Source: Acanthosepion lycidas
Lineage: Eukaryota > Mollusca > Cephalopoda > Sepiida > Sepiidae
Assembly (NCBI GenBank): GCA_963932145.1
Contig: OZ010580.1
Span: 4,088,634 to 4,152,633, forward strand
Direction: 5' to 3'
DNA: 64,000 nt
Made by a program: the position numbers and the translations under genes. Below the pieces are notes generated by a model, which saw only the letters and a list, made by a program, of their open reading frames with translations, searched no databases and was not told the DNA's origin. Below, piece by piece: positions 63,697-64,000 of the stretch (within the stretch, counting starts at the first letter, position 1; every line of letters begins with the position of its first letter).

Positions 63697-64000
63697 TTTT
63701 TCTTCGAACCTTCAAATATTCACTAATTTTCGACGCTTTCACTATCTACTACTACATTTCTAACATAGAGATTTTGATTTGCTAAAATTTCCTTTAAATT
63801 TAAATTTTTTTTACGAAAAAATACAAAACATTGGCACTGCATTGTTTTAGTCAAACAAATAAGACACGGATAATTCGAAAAATCTTGCCTCGATAAATTT
63901 ATCAGGAACGGAATTCGAGTATCACATCTCTTCAAATGGCACACGTAGAATCGAAGAACAACACTGATGAAAGCTGAAGGGCTTAAGAGACATCAGCATG
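63697..64000. other. Start of convergent spacer, unit 33 (cut by window edge)
   Basis: The 5S terminator and the first 300 bp of the standard convergent spacer are present. Nothing new is seen in it. Confidence 0.85.

Larger units (their letters stand above)
1..64000 (+). repeat. Tandem 5S rRNA / tRNA-Gly composite repeat array
   Basis: The whole window is a head-to-tail array of a basic 1,983-bp unit. Successive 5S starts lie 1,850 to 2,010 bp apart, most often 1,983, 1,993 or 2,005. Each unit has a + strand 5S gene and a - strand tRNA-Gly gene, and all units have the same orientation. Both ends of the window fall inside the array, so the true copy number is higher than seen here. Length differences come from a few recurring indels. 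Linked 5S and tRNA repeats are known in several invertebrates; that this array is transcribed is inferred from intact promoters and terminators. Confidence 0.98.

Noticed and set aside
1..64000. CRISPR array or a satellite without genes
   Set aside because: The period is about 2 kb and each unit has clear Pol III genes; there is no short repeat and spacer pattern.

Overview
The window is one uninterrupted head-to-tail tandem array. A unit of about 1,983 bp is repeated 32 times, and a 33rd copy is cut off by the right edge. Every unit carries two RNA polymerase III genes facing each other: a 5S rRNA gene on the + strand and a tRNA-Gly(GCC) gene on the - strand. I count 33 5S genes and 32 tRNA-Gly loci. 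I found no credible protein-coding gene; the many 65-115 codon open frames are the same few chance frames copied in every unit.

The DNA is eukaryotic and nuclear. The 5S has the 120-nt metazoan form with an internal control region, the tRNA has eukaryotic A and B boxes and no encoded CCA, and both genes end in T-runs. The 5S core (CACCGGTTCTCGTCCGATCA, then AAGTTAAGCAACG) looks like an invertebrate animal, perhaps a mollusc or another spiralian. The taxon cannot be fixed from this sequence. The spacers are AT-rich.

Layout of a unit, counted from the 5S start: 5S (1-120); a T5 terminator; about 390 bp of convergent spacer with opposed T/A-runs that could act as fail-safe terminators; tRNA-Gly on the - strand (about 510-580); then about 1.4 kb of spacer with no recognised gene, ending in a TATA-like element about 30 bp before the next 5S. 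No inversion, transposon or foreign insertion breaks the array.

Units differ by a small set of indels: +3 inside the 5S, +22 after it, -9, +5, +16 and +5 in the long spacer, and four unit-specific deletions. Together these account for every unit length from 1,850 to 2,010 bp. The markers occur in mixed combinations and in repeated blocks of several units, as expected from unequal crossing-over and gene conversion. The 5S is held nearly constant, with two main classes. In contrast, 14 of the 32 tRNA copies carry changes, several of which break stems, the B box or the 3' half. Copies are numbered 1-33 from the left.
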